From: Tumebacillus_A lipolyticus | GTDB taxonomy: Bacteria > Bacillota > Bacilli > Tumebacillales > Tumebacillaceae | Direction of reading: 5' to 3' | Assembly (NCBI RefSeq): GCF_042682745.1 | Contig: NZ_JBHUIO010000002.1 | Location: forward strand, 558,001 to 622,000 | DNA: 64,000 nt | Shown: positions 7,207 through 15,397 of the stretch, piece by piece | How positions within the stretch are numbered: position 1 is the stretch's first letter | Layout: every line of letters starts with the position of its first letter | Notes under the pieces: model-generated | Told to the model about the DNA's origin: nothing | Seen by the model: only the letters and a program-made list of their open reading frames with translations | Database searches by the model: none | Translations under genes and position numbers: made by a program

Positions 7207-7401
7207 CTAGGAAACCAGATCGTACCAAGCCATTTGAATCGCTTCTAATATCTTCTCGTTGCAATCTGCCGGGTCGCCTTCGAAACCTTCGAGTTCCATC
7301 ACCCAACGGCGCAATGTCGCAAAGCGCAGCGACAGCACATCCTCATCCGGGTGCAACTCATGAAGCGCATCTGCCAGATCTTGCGCATCTTCCCACGTCA
7401 T
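7207..7401 (-). CDS. iscX: IscX/YfhJ-like iron-sulphur assembly protein
   Basis: The 64-residue acidic protein matches IscX along its whole length: MTWEDAQDLADALHELHPD, then LRRWVMELEGF and the C-terminal NEKILEAIQMAWYD. In E. coli IscX binds IscS and iron and modulates Fe-S cluster assembly. Start ATG 7401 follows GGAGG by nine bases, better than the upstream in-frame ATG. It lies 14 bases behind a zinc-ribbon gene and in the same transcript as a CbiX-type chelatase, but no isc or suf genes are nearby, so its partner desulfurase must be encoded elsewhere. Confidence 0.88.
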   Translation of the reverse strand: MTWEDAQDLADALHELHPDEDVLSLRFATLRRWVMELEGFEGDPADCNEKILEAIQMAWYDLVS

Positions 7402-7415
7402 CTTCAGGCACCTCC

Positions 7416-7658
7416 TCACTCACAGTCAAAAGCGTCTGTACCGAATGCGGTCTTGTAATAGGAGCAGGCCACGCGACCTGTCTCCTGGCTTCGCCAGAGA
7501 CCGAATACCCATTCTCCTTCATACAATGCATACGTCCGGGAAAACTTGGCTCCACAGGATGTACAGCTCGCCTTTTGAATCCCGCGCTCTTCGTGAAGTT
7601 CGTCCGGCTTGACCTCGCGACCGCACGACGGGCATTCAAACATCTCCATCGCTTCCAT
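7416..7658 (-). CDS. Small zinc-ribbon protein
   Basis: The 80-residue product has CPSC near the N-terminus and CTSC 23 residues later, the spacing of a rubredoxin-like zinc ribbon, followed by a Trp/Tyr-rich part (YEGEWVFGLWRSQETG). Function is unknown. The start ATG 7658 lies eight bases after GAGG and overlaps the end of the upstream chelatase gene by 23 bases, so the two are translationally coupled. Its stop codon lies just upstream of the iscX ribosome binding site. Confidence 0.7.
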   Translation of the reverse strand: MEAMEMFECPSCGREVKPDELHEERGIQKASCTSCGAKFSRTYALYEGEWVFGLWRSQETGRVACSYYKTAFGTDAFDCE

Positions 7659-8067
7659 GACGTTCGCCTCTTTCAGCCGTTTCTGCTTTCCATTGTAGCA
7701 CATTTGCTTCCTCAATTCTCCTGAGCACAGCTTGACCCAGTCGATGCGAAAAGCGCAGCGGCTCAGCCAGCACAAACTCCACCTCAGCATGCTGTCGCCT
7801 CGCATGCTCGACAAAGCGAGGCAAGTCTTCTGCGACATGCTTGCCTGGCAACAAAAAGTAAGGGATGATGACAACTCGCCTCACCCCTTTGTCAACACAC
7901 GCTGCAATGCCATCCGGAATGCTCGGCATCGCCCCTTCTAAAAAAGCGGGCTCGATCACCTCATAGTCGCATCTGCATCTGAGCTGCTCCACGAGCAGAA
8001 ACAAATCCTGATTGGCGACTTGGATCGGGCTTCCGTGTGCAACCAAAAGTAGACCGGTTGTCATCAT
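7636..8067 (-). CDS. Small CbiX/SirB-type sirohydrochlorin chelatase
   Basis: The product (143 residues) has the chelatase-family start LLLVAHGSP, a mid-part GVRRVVIIPYFLLPG and the metal-site motif GKHVAEDLP. Family members insert Fe2+ or Co2+ into sirohydrochlorin for sirohaem or cobalamin. The short length corresponds to the single-domain CbiX form. No sirohaem or cobalamin genes are adjacent, so the metal cannot be decided. It starts at ATG 8067 or the next codon 8064, behind GGAGGGG. Confidence 0.82.
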   Translation of the reverse strand: MMTTGLLLVAHGSPIQVANQDLFLLVEQLRCRCDYEVIEPAFLEGAMPSIPDGIAACVDKGVRRVVIIPYFLLPGKHVAEDLPRFVEHARRQHAEVEFVLAEPLRFSHRLGQAVLRRIEEANVLQWKAETAERGERHGSDGDV

Positions 8068-8083
8068 ACCCCTCCAGAACTGC

Positions 8084-8635
8084 TTACTTTACTTCTGCAG
8101 ATTGTTTCATCGCTTTCACGAGGTTGACCACATCGCGTCCAACCTTTTCAAAGCGCTCTTGCATGTTTTGGTTTTCGAAGCTGCCGTCCTCTTTAAAGGT
8201 CACCCCGTAACCGACAGATGCGAACTGCGGCACGACATAAGCGTGCAGCGAGCGCAAGATCGTCAACATCTGGTTCAGCGTATTGGTCGCGACAGGGCCG
8301 CCTGCAGACGCGATCAGACCGACCGGCTTGTTTGCAAATTGAGTGGAGCCGATAAAGTCGAGCGCGTTCTTAAACACGCCGGAGATCCCGTTGTGATACT
8401 CGGGCGATCCGAGAATAAAGCCGTCCGCCTGCGTCATCAATTCGACAAACGCCTTCACGTTCTCCTCCTCGTATTTCCCCTCATCTTCCGGATCATACAT
8501 CGGAAGCGGGCGCTCACGCAGGTCGAAAATCTCTACCTCTGCTCCTGCAGTTCTTGCTGCTTGTATGGCCACCTTGGCCCCTTTCATCGTAACCGAATCG
8601 GCACTCAAGCTTCCAATCAATACTGCGATTTTCAT
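8084..8635 (-). CDS. NAD(P)H-dependent FMN reductase (flavodoxin-like fold)
   Basis: The 183-residue product starts with KIAVLIGSLSADS, the phosphate-binding loop of the FMN_red family, and has the signature GSPEYHNGISGVFKNALDF. Family members reduce flavins, quinones or azo compounds with NAD(P)H in the cytoplasm. A TTGCGT-17-TATAGT promoter lies directly upstream. The gap of 16 bases to the chelatase gene suggests a common transcript with the chelatase, the zinc-ribbon and iscX genes. Confidence 0.87.
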   Translation of the reverse strand: MKIAVLIGSLSADSVTMKGAKVAIQAARTAGAEVEIFDLRERPLPMYDPEDEGKYEEENVKAFVELMTQADGFILGSPEYHNGISGVFKNALDFIGSTQFANKPVGLIASAGGPVATNTLNQMLTILRSLHAYVVPQFASVGYGVTFKEDGSFENQNMQERFEKVGRDVVNLVKAMKQSAEVK

Positions 8636-8692
8636 CGATACTACCTCCTACGTTATGATGGCGAGAATGAATTACACCATTTATGAAACATA

Positions 8693-8721
8693 CTATAACT
8701 TAAAGTCTGTAAATACGCAAC
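8693..8721 (-). promoter_or_regulatory. Sigma-A promoter of the FMN reductase operon
   Basis: On the minus strand TTGCGT (8721-8716) and TATAGT (8698-8693) are 17 bases apart, about 60 bases upstream of the start codon. Confidence 0.55.
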
Positions 8722-8916
8722 ACTTTTTCCATTTGTTCCACTCATTCAAATTTTCTCTAGGAATCATGAAGCACAAACCTGCTCACAACAGTCTGGCATT
8801 CACAAATTTATCGAAGAGATACATTTTCTGGCACACTTTTTGTAGGAATTGCCCTCTCGATCGCGAATAGTGTAACTGAGAATTCCGTTTTCTCTTCAGA
8901 AGGAGGTTCGCAGACT

Positions 8917-9453
8917 ATGTATAAAAACATTCAAAACAAATGGTTGCGCGAGCTGCTCAGCTGGGCAACCGTCTTGGCAGCTGCCTTTCTGATCAACATT
9001 CTCATCCGCGAGCACGTCTTTGCGATCACCAAAATCGACGGTCTCTCGATGATGCCCACTTTGGAAGATCATCAGCGGGTCTATCTTAACAGGCTGGCTT
9101 ACAATTTTGAAGATCCGAAGCACGGCGATATTGTGGTGTTCCCAGCTCCTCACGATACGCGCGATTATGTGAAGCGCATCATCGGACTGCCCGGCGATGT
9201 GGTAGAGATCAAGAGCGGCACCCTCTATCTCAACGCTGAAGAACAGAAGGAAGCGTATGTGGATGCGGTGACGACCGACTTCCCAGAGACGATCGTGCCA
9301 GACGGGCATCTGTTCGTGATGGGCGATAACAGGCATCCCGGAGCTTCTTTAGACTCCCGTGACCCTCGGGTTGGCTTCGTGGCCGTCGACATGCTGAAGG
9401 GGCGCGTCGATTTTGTCCTCTACCCTTCGCCACATTGGCTTGACGCTGAGTAA
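8917..9453 (+). CDS. lepB: Type I signal peptidase (SipS/LepB)
   Basis: The protein has one N-terminal membrane segment (about residues 13-31), the nucleophile Ser44 in GLSMMPTL, the general base Lys86 in YVKRIIGLPGD and box E GDNRHPGASLDSRD. It cleaves signal peptides on the outer face of the membrane. The length (178) is typical of Bacillus Sip enzymes. AAGGAGG lies nine bases before the start. It is monocistronic with its own terminator. Exported peptides encoded nearby would depend on such an enzyme. Confidence 0.95.
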   Translation: MYKNIQNKWLRELLSWATVLAAAFLINILIREHVFAITKIDGLSMMPTLEDHQRVYLNRLAYNFEDPKHGDIVVFPAPHDTRDYVKRIIGLPGDVVEIKSGTLYLNAEEQKEAYVDAVTTDFPETIVPDGHLFVMGDNRHPGASLDSRDPRVGFVAVDMLKGRVDFVLYPSPHWLDAE

Positions 9454-9472
9454 TCCAGATGCGAAATGGTCG

Positions 9473-9500
9473 GAGCACCTGCACGCAGGTGCTCTTTTTT
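9473..9500 (+). terminator. Terminator of lepB
   Basis: A 9-bp perfect stem GAGCACCTG/CAGGTGCTC with loop CACG is followed by six T. Confidence 0.85.
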
Positions 9501-9570
9501 ATGATAAAATCTAACTAGATCATAAAGTAAGATTAAAGCACGCGTTAAACCACGAGGAAGGTGAAAGATA

Positions 9571-11379
9571 TTGCAACAGGAGGAATCCAATTATCGGTTT
9601 CAAGTGAACCTGCAGGGCATGATCGAGCTTCTGTCTGGACATCTGTACAGCTCCCCGCGCGTCTACCTGCGCGAGCTCTTGCAAAACGGAACCGATGCGA
9701 TACGCGCTAGAATCCAGCATGACCCTGACTATGAGGGGCAGATCAGCATCGAGGTGTTTTCGTCAGGCGATGGGCATCACACGCTGATCTTTGAAGATGA
9801 TGGCATCGGCCTGTCCGAAGCGGAAGTACATACCTTTTTGGCAATTATCGGTGAATCCTCAAAGCGGCGAGCAGAGATGCGCGACTCCGATTTTATCGGG
9901 CGCTTTGGCATCGGCCTGCTCTCCTGCTTCGTCGTAAGCGACGAGATCGTTCTGATCACCCGCTCCATTCATAGCGATGTAGCGATCGAGTGGCGCGGCA
10001 AGCCGGACGGTACCTATCTGCTCCGGCGACTGGAAGGAGAGTTCTCACCGGGGACGCGCATCTACTTGCGCAGCAAGTTAGGCTTTGAAGAATATTTCGA
10101 GCGGTCGACTGTGCGCGACCTCTGTCGCCAGTACGGCGGCATGCTCCCTTTCCCCATCTCCCTGTCGGACGGAATGAAAAGCGAGATCATCAATGCGGTC
10201 AAGCCGCCGTGGCTTCTACCAGACTGGCAACACACCGCTGCTCCAGAGGCGGTGCTCGAACATGGACGTCAGCTGTTCGGGGAGAACTTTATCGATTATA
10301 TCCCCCTGCGCTCTGAGATCGGCGATGTGAGCGGTATTGCCTTCATCCTGCCTCACCGCGCCTCGATCGCAGCCAAAACGCAACATCAAGTCTATTTGAA
10401 AGGCATGCTTCTCTCGGAGCATGTGGAAAACATCCTGCCGGACTGGGCATTTTTCGTCAAGTGCATGATCAACACGAACGATCTGATGCCGACCGCTTCC
10501 CGAGAGGAATTTTATGAGGATGCGAAATTAGCGCAAGTTCGGGAATCGCTCGGCAACTGCCTGCGCGACTATCTCGTCTACCTCGCAGAGCATGACCTGC
10601 CTCGCCTGCACAAGCTGATCGCCATCCATTTCCTCTCGATCAAAGCGCTCGCGGTGCAGGACGATCAACTCTATCGCCTCTTCATCAAGTGGCTGCCGTT
10701 TGAAACATCGCAAGGCAGATTGACGATGGAACAGATCTTAGAGCTGAACACCGAAATACGCTTCACATCCTCCCTCGATGAATTTCGCCAGATCTCCAGG
10801 GTGACGGCCGCACAGTCGATGTGCGTCATCAATGGCGGCTATGTGTTCGATACGGAGCTGATCCTGCGACTGCCGCAATTTTTCCCGCAGTATGAGATTG
10901 TCCGGATCAACCCACTCGACATCACCGAATCGTTTGAAGAGCTGACGATCGCCGAACTGCAATCGGCCTTGGCGTTCTTGCGAACGGCCGACCTTGTTTT
11001 GCAACCGTTCGGATGCAAGGCGGAAATTAAAAAATATCTGCCCCTCGAACTGCCAGCCCTCTATTCCACCAGTGAAGAGGCAACCTTCATGCGCTCGGTC
11101 GAGCGCACGCAGGAGCAGACCAATCCGCTGTTTGCCTCGATCTTGGAGTCGCTCTCGCAAGCGTTTGGCATGCAGACGCCGCACGGACAGCTGTGCTTCA
11201 ACTATCACAATCCGGTCATCGCCAAGCTGGTCCGGTCTGACAACACCGCCCTGCAGGGAAAAGCGGTGGAGATGATCTACGTCCAGGCGCTCCTGATGGG
11301 CCACCACCCGCTCAATCAACAGGAGATGCGACTGCTGAACAACGGCTTGTTGCACCTGATCGAACTCGGGATGAGGTAA
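9571..11379 (+). CDS. HSP90-family ATPase (HtpG-like, divergent)
   Basis: The N-terminal GHKL ATPase contains the HSP90 boxes: VYLRELLQNGTDA (catalytic Glu35 and Mg-binding Asn39), FEDDGIGLSE and FIGRFGIGLLSCF. A middle-domain ASREEF segment matches the catalytic Arg loop of HSP90. The rest is diverged, with a poorly conserved C-terminal part. Length 602 is close to HtpG (about 624). The TTG start at 9571 lies seven bases after GAGGAAGGTG. A helical-repeat gene follows after 13 bases, so the two form an operon. HtpG proper usually stands alone, so this is more likely a paralogue with a dedicated partner. Confidence 0.85.
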   Translation: MQQEESNYRFQVNLQGMIELLSGHLYSSPRVYLRELLQNGTDAIRARIQHDPDYEGQISIEVFSSGDGHHTLIFEDDGIGLSEAEVHTFLAIIGESSKRRAEMRDSDFIGRFGIGLLSCFVVSDEIVLITRSIHSDVAIEWRGKPDGTYLLRRLEGEFSPGTRIYLRSKLGFEEYFERSTVRDLCRQYGGMLPFPISLSDGMKSEIINAVKPPWLLPDWQHTAAPEAVLEHGRQLFGENFIDYIPLRSEIGDVSGIAFILPHRASIAAKTQHQVYLKGMLLSEHVENILPDWAFFVKCMINTNDLMPTASREEFYEDAKLAQVRESLGNCLRDYLVYLAEHDLPRLHKLIAIHFLSIKALAVQDDQLYRLFIKWLPFETSQGRLTMEQILELNTEIRFTSSLDEFRQISRVTAAQSMCVINGGYVFDTELILRLPQFFPQYEIVRINPLDITESFEELTIAELQSALAFLRTADLVLQPFGCKAEIKKYLPLELPALYSTSEEATFMRSVERTQEQTNPLFASILESLSQAFGMQTPHGQLCFNYHNPVIAKLVRSDNTALQGKAVEMIYVQALLMGHHPLNQQEMRLLNNGLLHLIELGMR

Positions 11380-11392
11380 AGGAGTGGAGAGG

Positions 11393-12430
11393 ATGAACTA
11401 TCAGGAACAGCTCTATCTGCTAGAAAGCCAGGCGGACATGCTTCCCGATGGCGAAGCAAGGCTCGCTTTGCTCGAACAGGCGATTCGTTTAGCCGACTCG
11501 CACAACGAGCAGATCGATTCGTTTGAACTGCGGGAAAAGCTGATCGATGCGGCCAGCGCTGCTGGCAATCCGATGAAGATGCTCGTCGCCTTTTCGTGGT
11601 GCCTCTCCCATGTGGACCAACATCCACACCTGTTCGAACCGACGAGAATGCTCTGGCCCTATAAATGGGTGGTGGACGACATCGATTCGTTCTCGCAGAT
11701 GTCGCGCGCGCTGATCGAACAGATGATGGACGACATGAAGCGTCGTTACGAAGAGCAGGGACTATCGCTTCGTCCCTACTACCGCCATCTGCACGCACAT
11801 GCGATGCATGCCGGTCAGCAGGATGACTGTGAAACGCTCTATCGATTGTGGCTGACCGCGCCAGTCGATGATTTTTCCGACTGCACCGCCTGCGAGCGCG
11901 CACATCAGGTCGAATATATGGTCTGGTTGCACGAGGATGAACGCGCGGTGGCGCTTGCTGAACCGATCTTAAACGGACAGCTCTCCTGCTCCACTGTGCC
12001 GCACAACACCTATCATCACCTGCTGATCGCGCTCGTTCGTCTCGGACGAATCGAAGAGGCGATCGACCTGCAAAGGCGTGGTTACGCGAAGATCGAAAAT
12101 GAGCTCTCGTTTCTCGATGGGATCGCCAACCACATCCGCTTCCTCACCCTGCTCGATCCTGAACGGGCGAAGGAGCTGTTTGAAAAACATCTTGATCATG
12201 CGATGACGAGCGCGCACCAGCGCAATCAATTTTATTTTTTCCTTGCCGGTTGGCTGCTGTTTGAACGATTGCGTCGCCAAGGCGAACTGAGCGATCACTT
12301 GCAGAGCTTGATCGCCAAGACGAGATCGCTTGCAGATGCGTTCGACCGGCGCAACGGAAACGATTATCACGCATCGCTGATCGAATCAACACTCGCGTTG
12401 CTCGATTCGTTTCTCTCTCCCCTCGACTGA
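11393..12430 (+). CDS. Helical-repeat (TPR-like) partner of the HSP90-like ATPase
   Basis: The 345-residue product is almost entirely amphipathic helix pairs of TPR type (for example LLIALVRLGRIEEAIDLQRRGY) and has no membrane segment or signal peptide. ATG 11393 lies eight bases after GGAG. It is the second gene of the HSP90 operon. In eukaryotes TPR proteins serve as HSP90 co-chaperones, so a similar role is a natural guess, but I see no specific co-chaperone signature. The last 64 bases overlap the end of the convergent XRE-TPR gene. Confidence 0.65.
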   Translation: MNYQEQLYLLESQADMLPDGEARLALLEQAIRLADSHNEQIDSFELREKLIDAASAAGNPMKMLVAFSWCLSHVDQHPHLFEPTRMLWPYKWVVDDIDSFSQMSRALIEQMMDDMKRRYEEQGLSLRPYYRHLHAHAMHAGQQDDCETLYRLWLTAPVDDFSDCTACERAHQVEYMVWLHEDERAVALAEPILNGQLSCSTVPHNTYHHLLIALVRLGRIEEAIDLQRRGYAKIENELSFLDGIANHIRFLTLLDPERAKELFEKHLDHAMTSAHQRNQFYFFLAGWLLFERLRRQGELSDHLQSLIAKTRSLADAFDRRNGNDYHASLIESTLALLDSFLSPLD

Positions 12431-13737
12431 ACGTCGAGGGGTTTTGATTCCCACCAGCCGTGCTGATGCATCTTCCAACCGATCAGCTGATCAGCCCGCT
12501 CCGCCCAGACGCTCGCTTGGCGATAATCGTCCTGTCGCTTGCAGAGCTTGATCAGCAACCGATAGACGGGAAGCAGCTCCTCCCGACTCGACTGCAGCAA
12601 CCTTTGCGCCTGTTCTGCCGCTTCGAACGCCAAGCTGATCTGCTGGTTTGCCTCGTACAGGTTGGCCAAAGTGAGATAGGTCAAGCCGCGCTCCTTTGGT
12701 GACGCATTTGTCCGATCGAGCGCATTGCGCAGCAAGGACACAGCGCTTGCTGTTGCTCCTAGCTCAGCTCGCACTCTCCCGAGCTCACAGCTCGCTCGCA
12801 AGATCAGGTCGGATGCTCCGATCTCTTCCGCTTCCTGCAAGCTGGCGTTCAACTCCTGTCTCGCTTCCCGAAGTCGCTTGCTGATCCTGAGCATCCGCCC
12901 ATGCAGGATTTGCGCATACAGCGCCATCCGTCGATCGTTGCACGCCATATAATAACGCTTCGCCTCCCGCACATGCACTTCTGCCTGTGCGGGCCGCTCC
13001 ATCTTCTCGAAAGTCAGCGCGATGCCAAGCTGCACCTCCGCTCGTTTGCGGCTTTGACCGGACAGACCTCGCAGCGATTGCTCCGCCAGGCGATAGTAAT
13101 GCAGCGCACCCCGCAGCTCGCCGAGCGCCCTCAACCCTCCAGCCATGTGCATGCGCAGAGCAAGCACGAAAAGCGGCTCCTGCTTCGGAGCCGCATCGTG
13201 GTCTAACTCCCGCTCTGCACGCCGCCATTCCAGGAGAGCAAGCTCGATCTGTCCGACCGCATGCAACATCTCTCCGATTCGAACATAGAGCCGTATCGCC
13301 TCGCCGATCCTCTCGTCTCGTATCGCCAGTCGCAGCGCTTGTTCGTAGTAGCGCCTCGCTTGCTCGTATTCCCCCAACTGCTGATAGCAAGAACCGATCT
13401 GATTGAGCAGTGCGAACTCCGACCACGTCGGGTGTGGGTCGCGCAAGCAGCTTAACAACAGCGGCAACGATTCTGTCACATGCCCAAGCGACAAAAACGC
13501 CTGTGCCTGCTGATAGCAAGCCAGACGTTCCTGTTCCGCATGTTTTGCAGGCAAAAGGTGCTCTGGCAATACCCCAAGTCTTGCTGCCAACGCATGCAAC
13601 AGATCGGCAGAAGGAAGTATCTTATCTGTCTCGATCTGCGAGATCATGCTTTTGGTGACAAAACCTGCTGCGAGTTCTCGCTGCGAGAGGCCAGCCGATC
13701 GCCTGAGAGCGCTGATTTTCTCGCCGAGCGTGGCCAC
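12367..13737 (-). CDS. XRE-family HTH regulator with TPR repeats
   Basis: Residues 4-60 form an XRE HTH (ISALRRSAGLSQRELAAGF, then SMISQIETDKI). About eight TPR-like helix pairs follow (LLNQIGSCYQQLGEYEQARRYY is one). The 456-residue architecture is that of RRNPP-type receptors. It starts with GTG 13737 only two bases after the TAA of a 105-residue gene, with no clear ribosome binding site, so translation is probably coupled. The last 21 codons are antisense to the end of the convergent TPR gene. No exported peptide gene is visible beside it, unlike the other two large XRE-TPR regulators in this window. Confidence 0.85.
   Translation of the reverse strand: MATLGEKISALRRSAGLSQRELAAGFVTKSMISQIETDKILPSADLLHALAARLGVLPEHLLPAKHAEQERLACYQQAQAFLSLGHVTESLPLLLSCLRDPHPTWSEFALLNQIGSCYQQLGEYEQARRYYEQALRLAIRDERIGEAIRLYVRIGEMLHAVGQIELALLEWRRAERELDHDAAPKQEPLFVLALRMHMAGGLRALGELRGALHYYRLAEQSLRGLSGQSRKRAEVQLGIALTFEKMERPAQAEVHVREAKRYYMACNDRRMALYAQILHGRMLRISKRLREARQELNASLQEAEEIGASDLILRASCELGRVRAELGATASAVSLLRNALDRTNASPKERGLTYLTLANLYEANQQISLAFEAAEQAQRLLQSSREELLPVYRLLIKLCKRQDDYRQASVWAERADQLIGWKMHQHGWWESKPLDVQSRGERNESSNASVDSISDA
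12419..12445 (+). terminator. Terminator of the HSP90-TPR operon
   Basis: CCCCTCGAC/GTCGAGGGG with the stop codon in the loop, followed by TTTT. It lies inside the coding region of the convergent gene. Confidence 0.75.
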
Positions 13738-13739
13738 AG

Positions 13740-14057
13740 TTAGAAGATGATATGCGGCGTATGACCGGCACCCGGCATCTCCATGAAGGCGGTGGTGAGC
13801 ATCACCGAGATGCGCAGCGCCTCCTCTCGATTGGACAGGTTAAACTTCGATTGTACCTCTTCGGCCGTCACGCCCGCTTGGAACAGCGCGGTGCCCTGAT
13901 GCGGTTCCGAGAGGATCACCAACTTCGACCCCATCGCCATGCCGAGCAAGTATTGAGGGGGAAGCGGAATCACCGCAAATTCCACCTTTCCCTGCTCGTC
14001 ATGCATGGAAAAGTGAGTGATCTCCGTAAACCCTAAAGAACTTTTTTGAACTTCCAT
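13740..14057 (-). CDS. Hypothetical protein coupled to the XRE-TPR regulator
   Basis: The 105-residue product has no signal peptide or membrane segment. Its N-terminal half is strand-rich (KVEFAVIPLPPQYLLG), and the middle part EEVQSKFNLSNREEALRISVMLTTAF looks helical and resembles a small HTH or a LuxR-type helix pair, without certainty. GAGGAG lies ten bases before ATG 14057. It is the first gene of a two-gene operon with the XRE-TPR regulator, preceded by a recognisable promoter. I do not recognise the family. Confidence 0.6.
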   Translation of the reverse strand: MEVQKSSLGFTEITHFSMHDEQGKVEFAVIPLPPQYLLGMAMGSKLVILSEPHQGTALFQAGVTAEEVQSKFNLSNREEALRISVMLTTAFMEMPGAGHTPHIIF

Positions 14058-14089
14058 CAGACATCAACTCCTCTATCTTCTTACGTTAG

Positions 14090-14117
14090 AATATATCCTA
14101 CCGCTTAGTATCGGCAA
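14090..14117 (-). promoter_or_regulatory. Promoter of the hypothetical/XRE-TPR operon
   Basis: TTGCCG (14117-14112) and TATATT (14095-14090) on the minus strand, spacer 16. Confidence 0.4.
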
Positions 14118-14146
14118 GTGCCCTGCTAGTAAAGCCTGCTCATTCT

Positions 14147-14155
14147 TGGTACACT
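14147..14155 (+). promoter_or_regulatory. Extended -10 promoter of the second DUF1450 gene
   Basis: TGGTACACT matches an extended -10 (TGn plus TACACT) without an obvious -35; the gene starts about 40 bases downstream. Confidence 0.4.
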
Positions 14156-14198
14156 AAAAGCGAACTGATGCTATCTGGAGAAGGAGTCTTTGCATACA

Positions 14199-14441
14199 AT
14201 GGGAATCGTGATCGTTGAAGTCTGCGATGTCAACCCAGCTTCCGGACTCGAACTGGAGAGCTTGGAAATAAAATACCCGGGCACAAGCGTGATCCGCACG
14301 CCCTGCCTTAGCAATTGTTCGCAGTGTGCGCAACATCCATACGCCTATGTGAATGGGGAGATCTACTGGGCCGATACGACAGATCAGCTTTGGAACAAGC
14401 TGCAAGCTGCGATCGAACAGGAGCTCGCCAGCTTCGAATAG
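14199..14441 (+). CDS. DUF1450 (YuzB-like) protein
   Basis: The 80-residue protein has the DUF1450 pattern: IVIVEVCDVNPASG at the start, a cysteine pair in CLSNCSQCAQ, and AYVNGEIYWADT before a C-terminal helix. The fold is thioredoxin-like; the function is unknown. GGAG lies 12 bases before ATG 14199, and an in-frame TTG at 14190 only three bases after it, so the start is uncertain by three codons. It is a plain single-domain version of the family seen with a long tail at 6214-6750. Confidence 0.8.
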   Translation: MGIVIVEVCDVNPASGLELESLEIKYPGTSVIRTPCLSNCSQCAQHPYAYVNGEIYWADTTDQLWNKLQAAIEQELASFE

Positions 14442-14468
14442 CAGCCATTCACCTCTTGCAAGTTCGAA

Positions 14469-14500
14469 GGGCCTGGCCGGTTGTCCATCGGTCAGGCCCT
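14469..14500 (+). terminator. Terminator between convergent genes
   Basis: A 10-bp GGGCCTGGCC/GGTCAGGCCC stem with one G-U pair, followed by TCCTCCTTTC. The T-run is weak. Confidence 0.5.
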
Positions 14501-14510
14501 CCTCCTTTCA

Positions 14511-15329
14511 TCAGGCGGTCATCTCTTCCGCCTCGGTGATTTCCACCTCTACCTTATAGCCGGTGTGCTTCTTGATGTTGAGCACTCCGCAGTCGAGGAT
14601 CAAGTATTGCCCTTTGATTCCGAGCAGTTTGCCCGTGACCAACGGCGCTTTGTCAAATCCGATCGATTTGATTTTCTCAAGCGTCTCTAAGATCGGATAG
14701 GTGAACTCATACAGTTCCTCTACATCAAAAAGGTATTGCTGATACTCTGCCGGCACCACCTGCTTGATCTTCTCCCTCATCTCAAACAGGTCTACCTCTT
14801 CCACCACACCTCTTAACATCTTGCGCCAATCGGTCTTGTCGGCGACATGTTCCGCAATCGCCATCTCCAACTCCCCTGCCATCTTGCGAGTGGGAAGCTC
14901 TGCGATCGGAATCGCCTTGATCGCGCCTTGATCCACCCAGCGCGTCAGCTCGCGGTTCTTTCTGGTCAGCCCGACCTTGATCCCCGAGGAGAGCGCGAGA
15001 TAGACATAGTGCGGAATCATGCAGTGCGTTGTTGCGAACTCCTCGTCGCGACAGGTCCCTTTGTCAAAATGGCATTCGTGCGGCTTGACGATGCACAGGT
15101 CTGTCTCCGGCAAAGTGGTGACGCACGGATAGCAATAACCTCCACCATACAGCTTATTCACCTTGCGACCGCAGGTGCAACAAGCCCGCTCACCCAAAAA
15201 CGAAAAGCGCAACTCGGTGCCGATCAATCGATTTAAGGCGATGCGATGTTCGCCGACCTTCAAGTAATAACGAACCGGGGCTTCCGGTTCATGTCGCAGT
15301 TCGCTCAAATACCCTTGATATGTCGCCAT
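14511..15329 (-). CDS. DUF2797 protein
   Basis: The 272-residue product has a zinc-binding motif CCTCGRKVNKLYGGGYCYPC near residue 50, a second Cys/His cluster (CHFDKGTC), and a GIY-YIG-like core VYLALSSGIKVGLTR followed by TRWVDQGA. These are hallmarks of DUF2797, whose biochemical role is not established; the GIY-YIG resemblance suggests contact with nucleic acid. It is monocistronic. Confidence 0.8.
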   Translation of the reverse strand: MATYQGYLSELRHEPEAPVRYYLKVGEHRIALNRLIGTELRFSFLGERACCTCGRKVNKLYGGGYCYPCVTTLPETDLCIVKPHECHFDKGTCRDEEFATTHCMIPHYVYLALSSGIKVGLTRKNRELTRWVDQGAIKAIPIAELPTRKMAGELEMAIAEHVADKTDWRKMLRGVVEEVDLFEMREKIKQVVPAEYQQYLFDVEELYEFTYPILETLEKIKSIGFDKAPLVTGKLLGIKGQYLILDCGVLNIKKHTGYKVEVEITEAEEMTA

Positions 15330-15397
15330 GGTTCACTTCCTCTCTCAGACTGAGCTTCTTTTTACAAGTGTATCAAAAACGGATGAGAGTTTCGACC

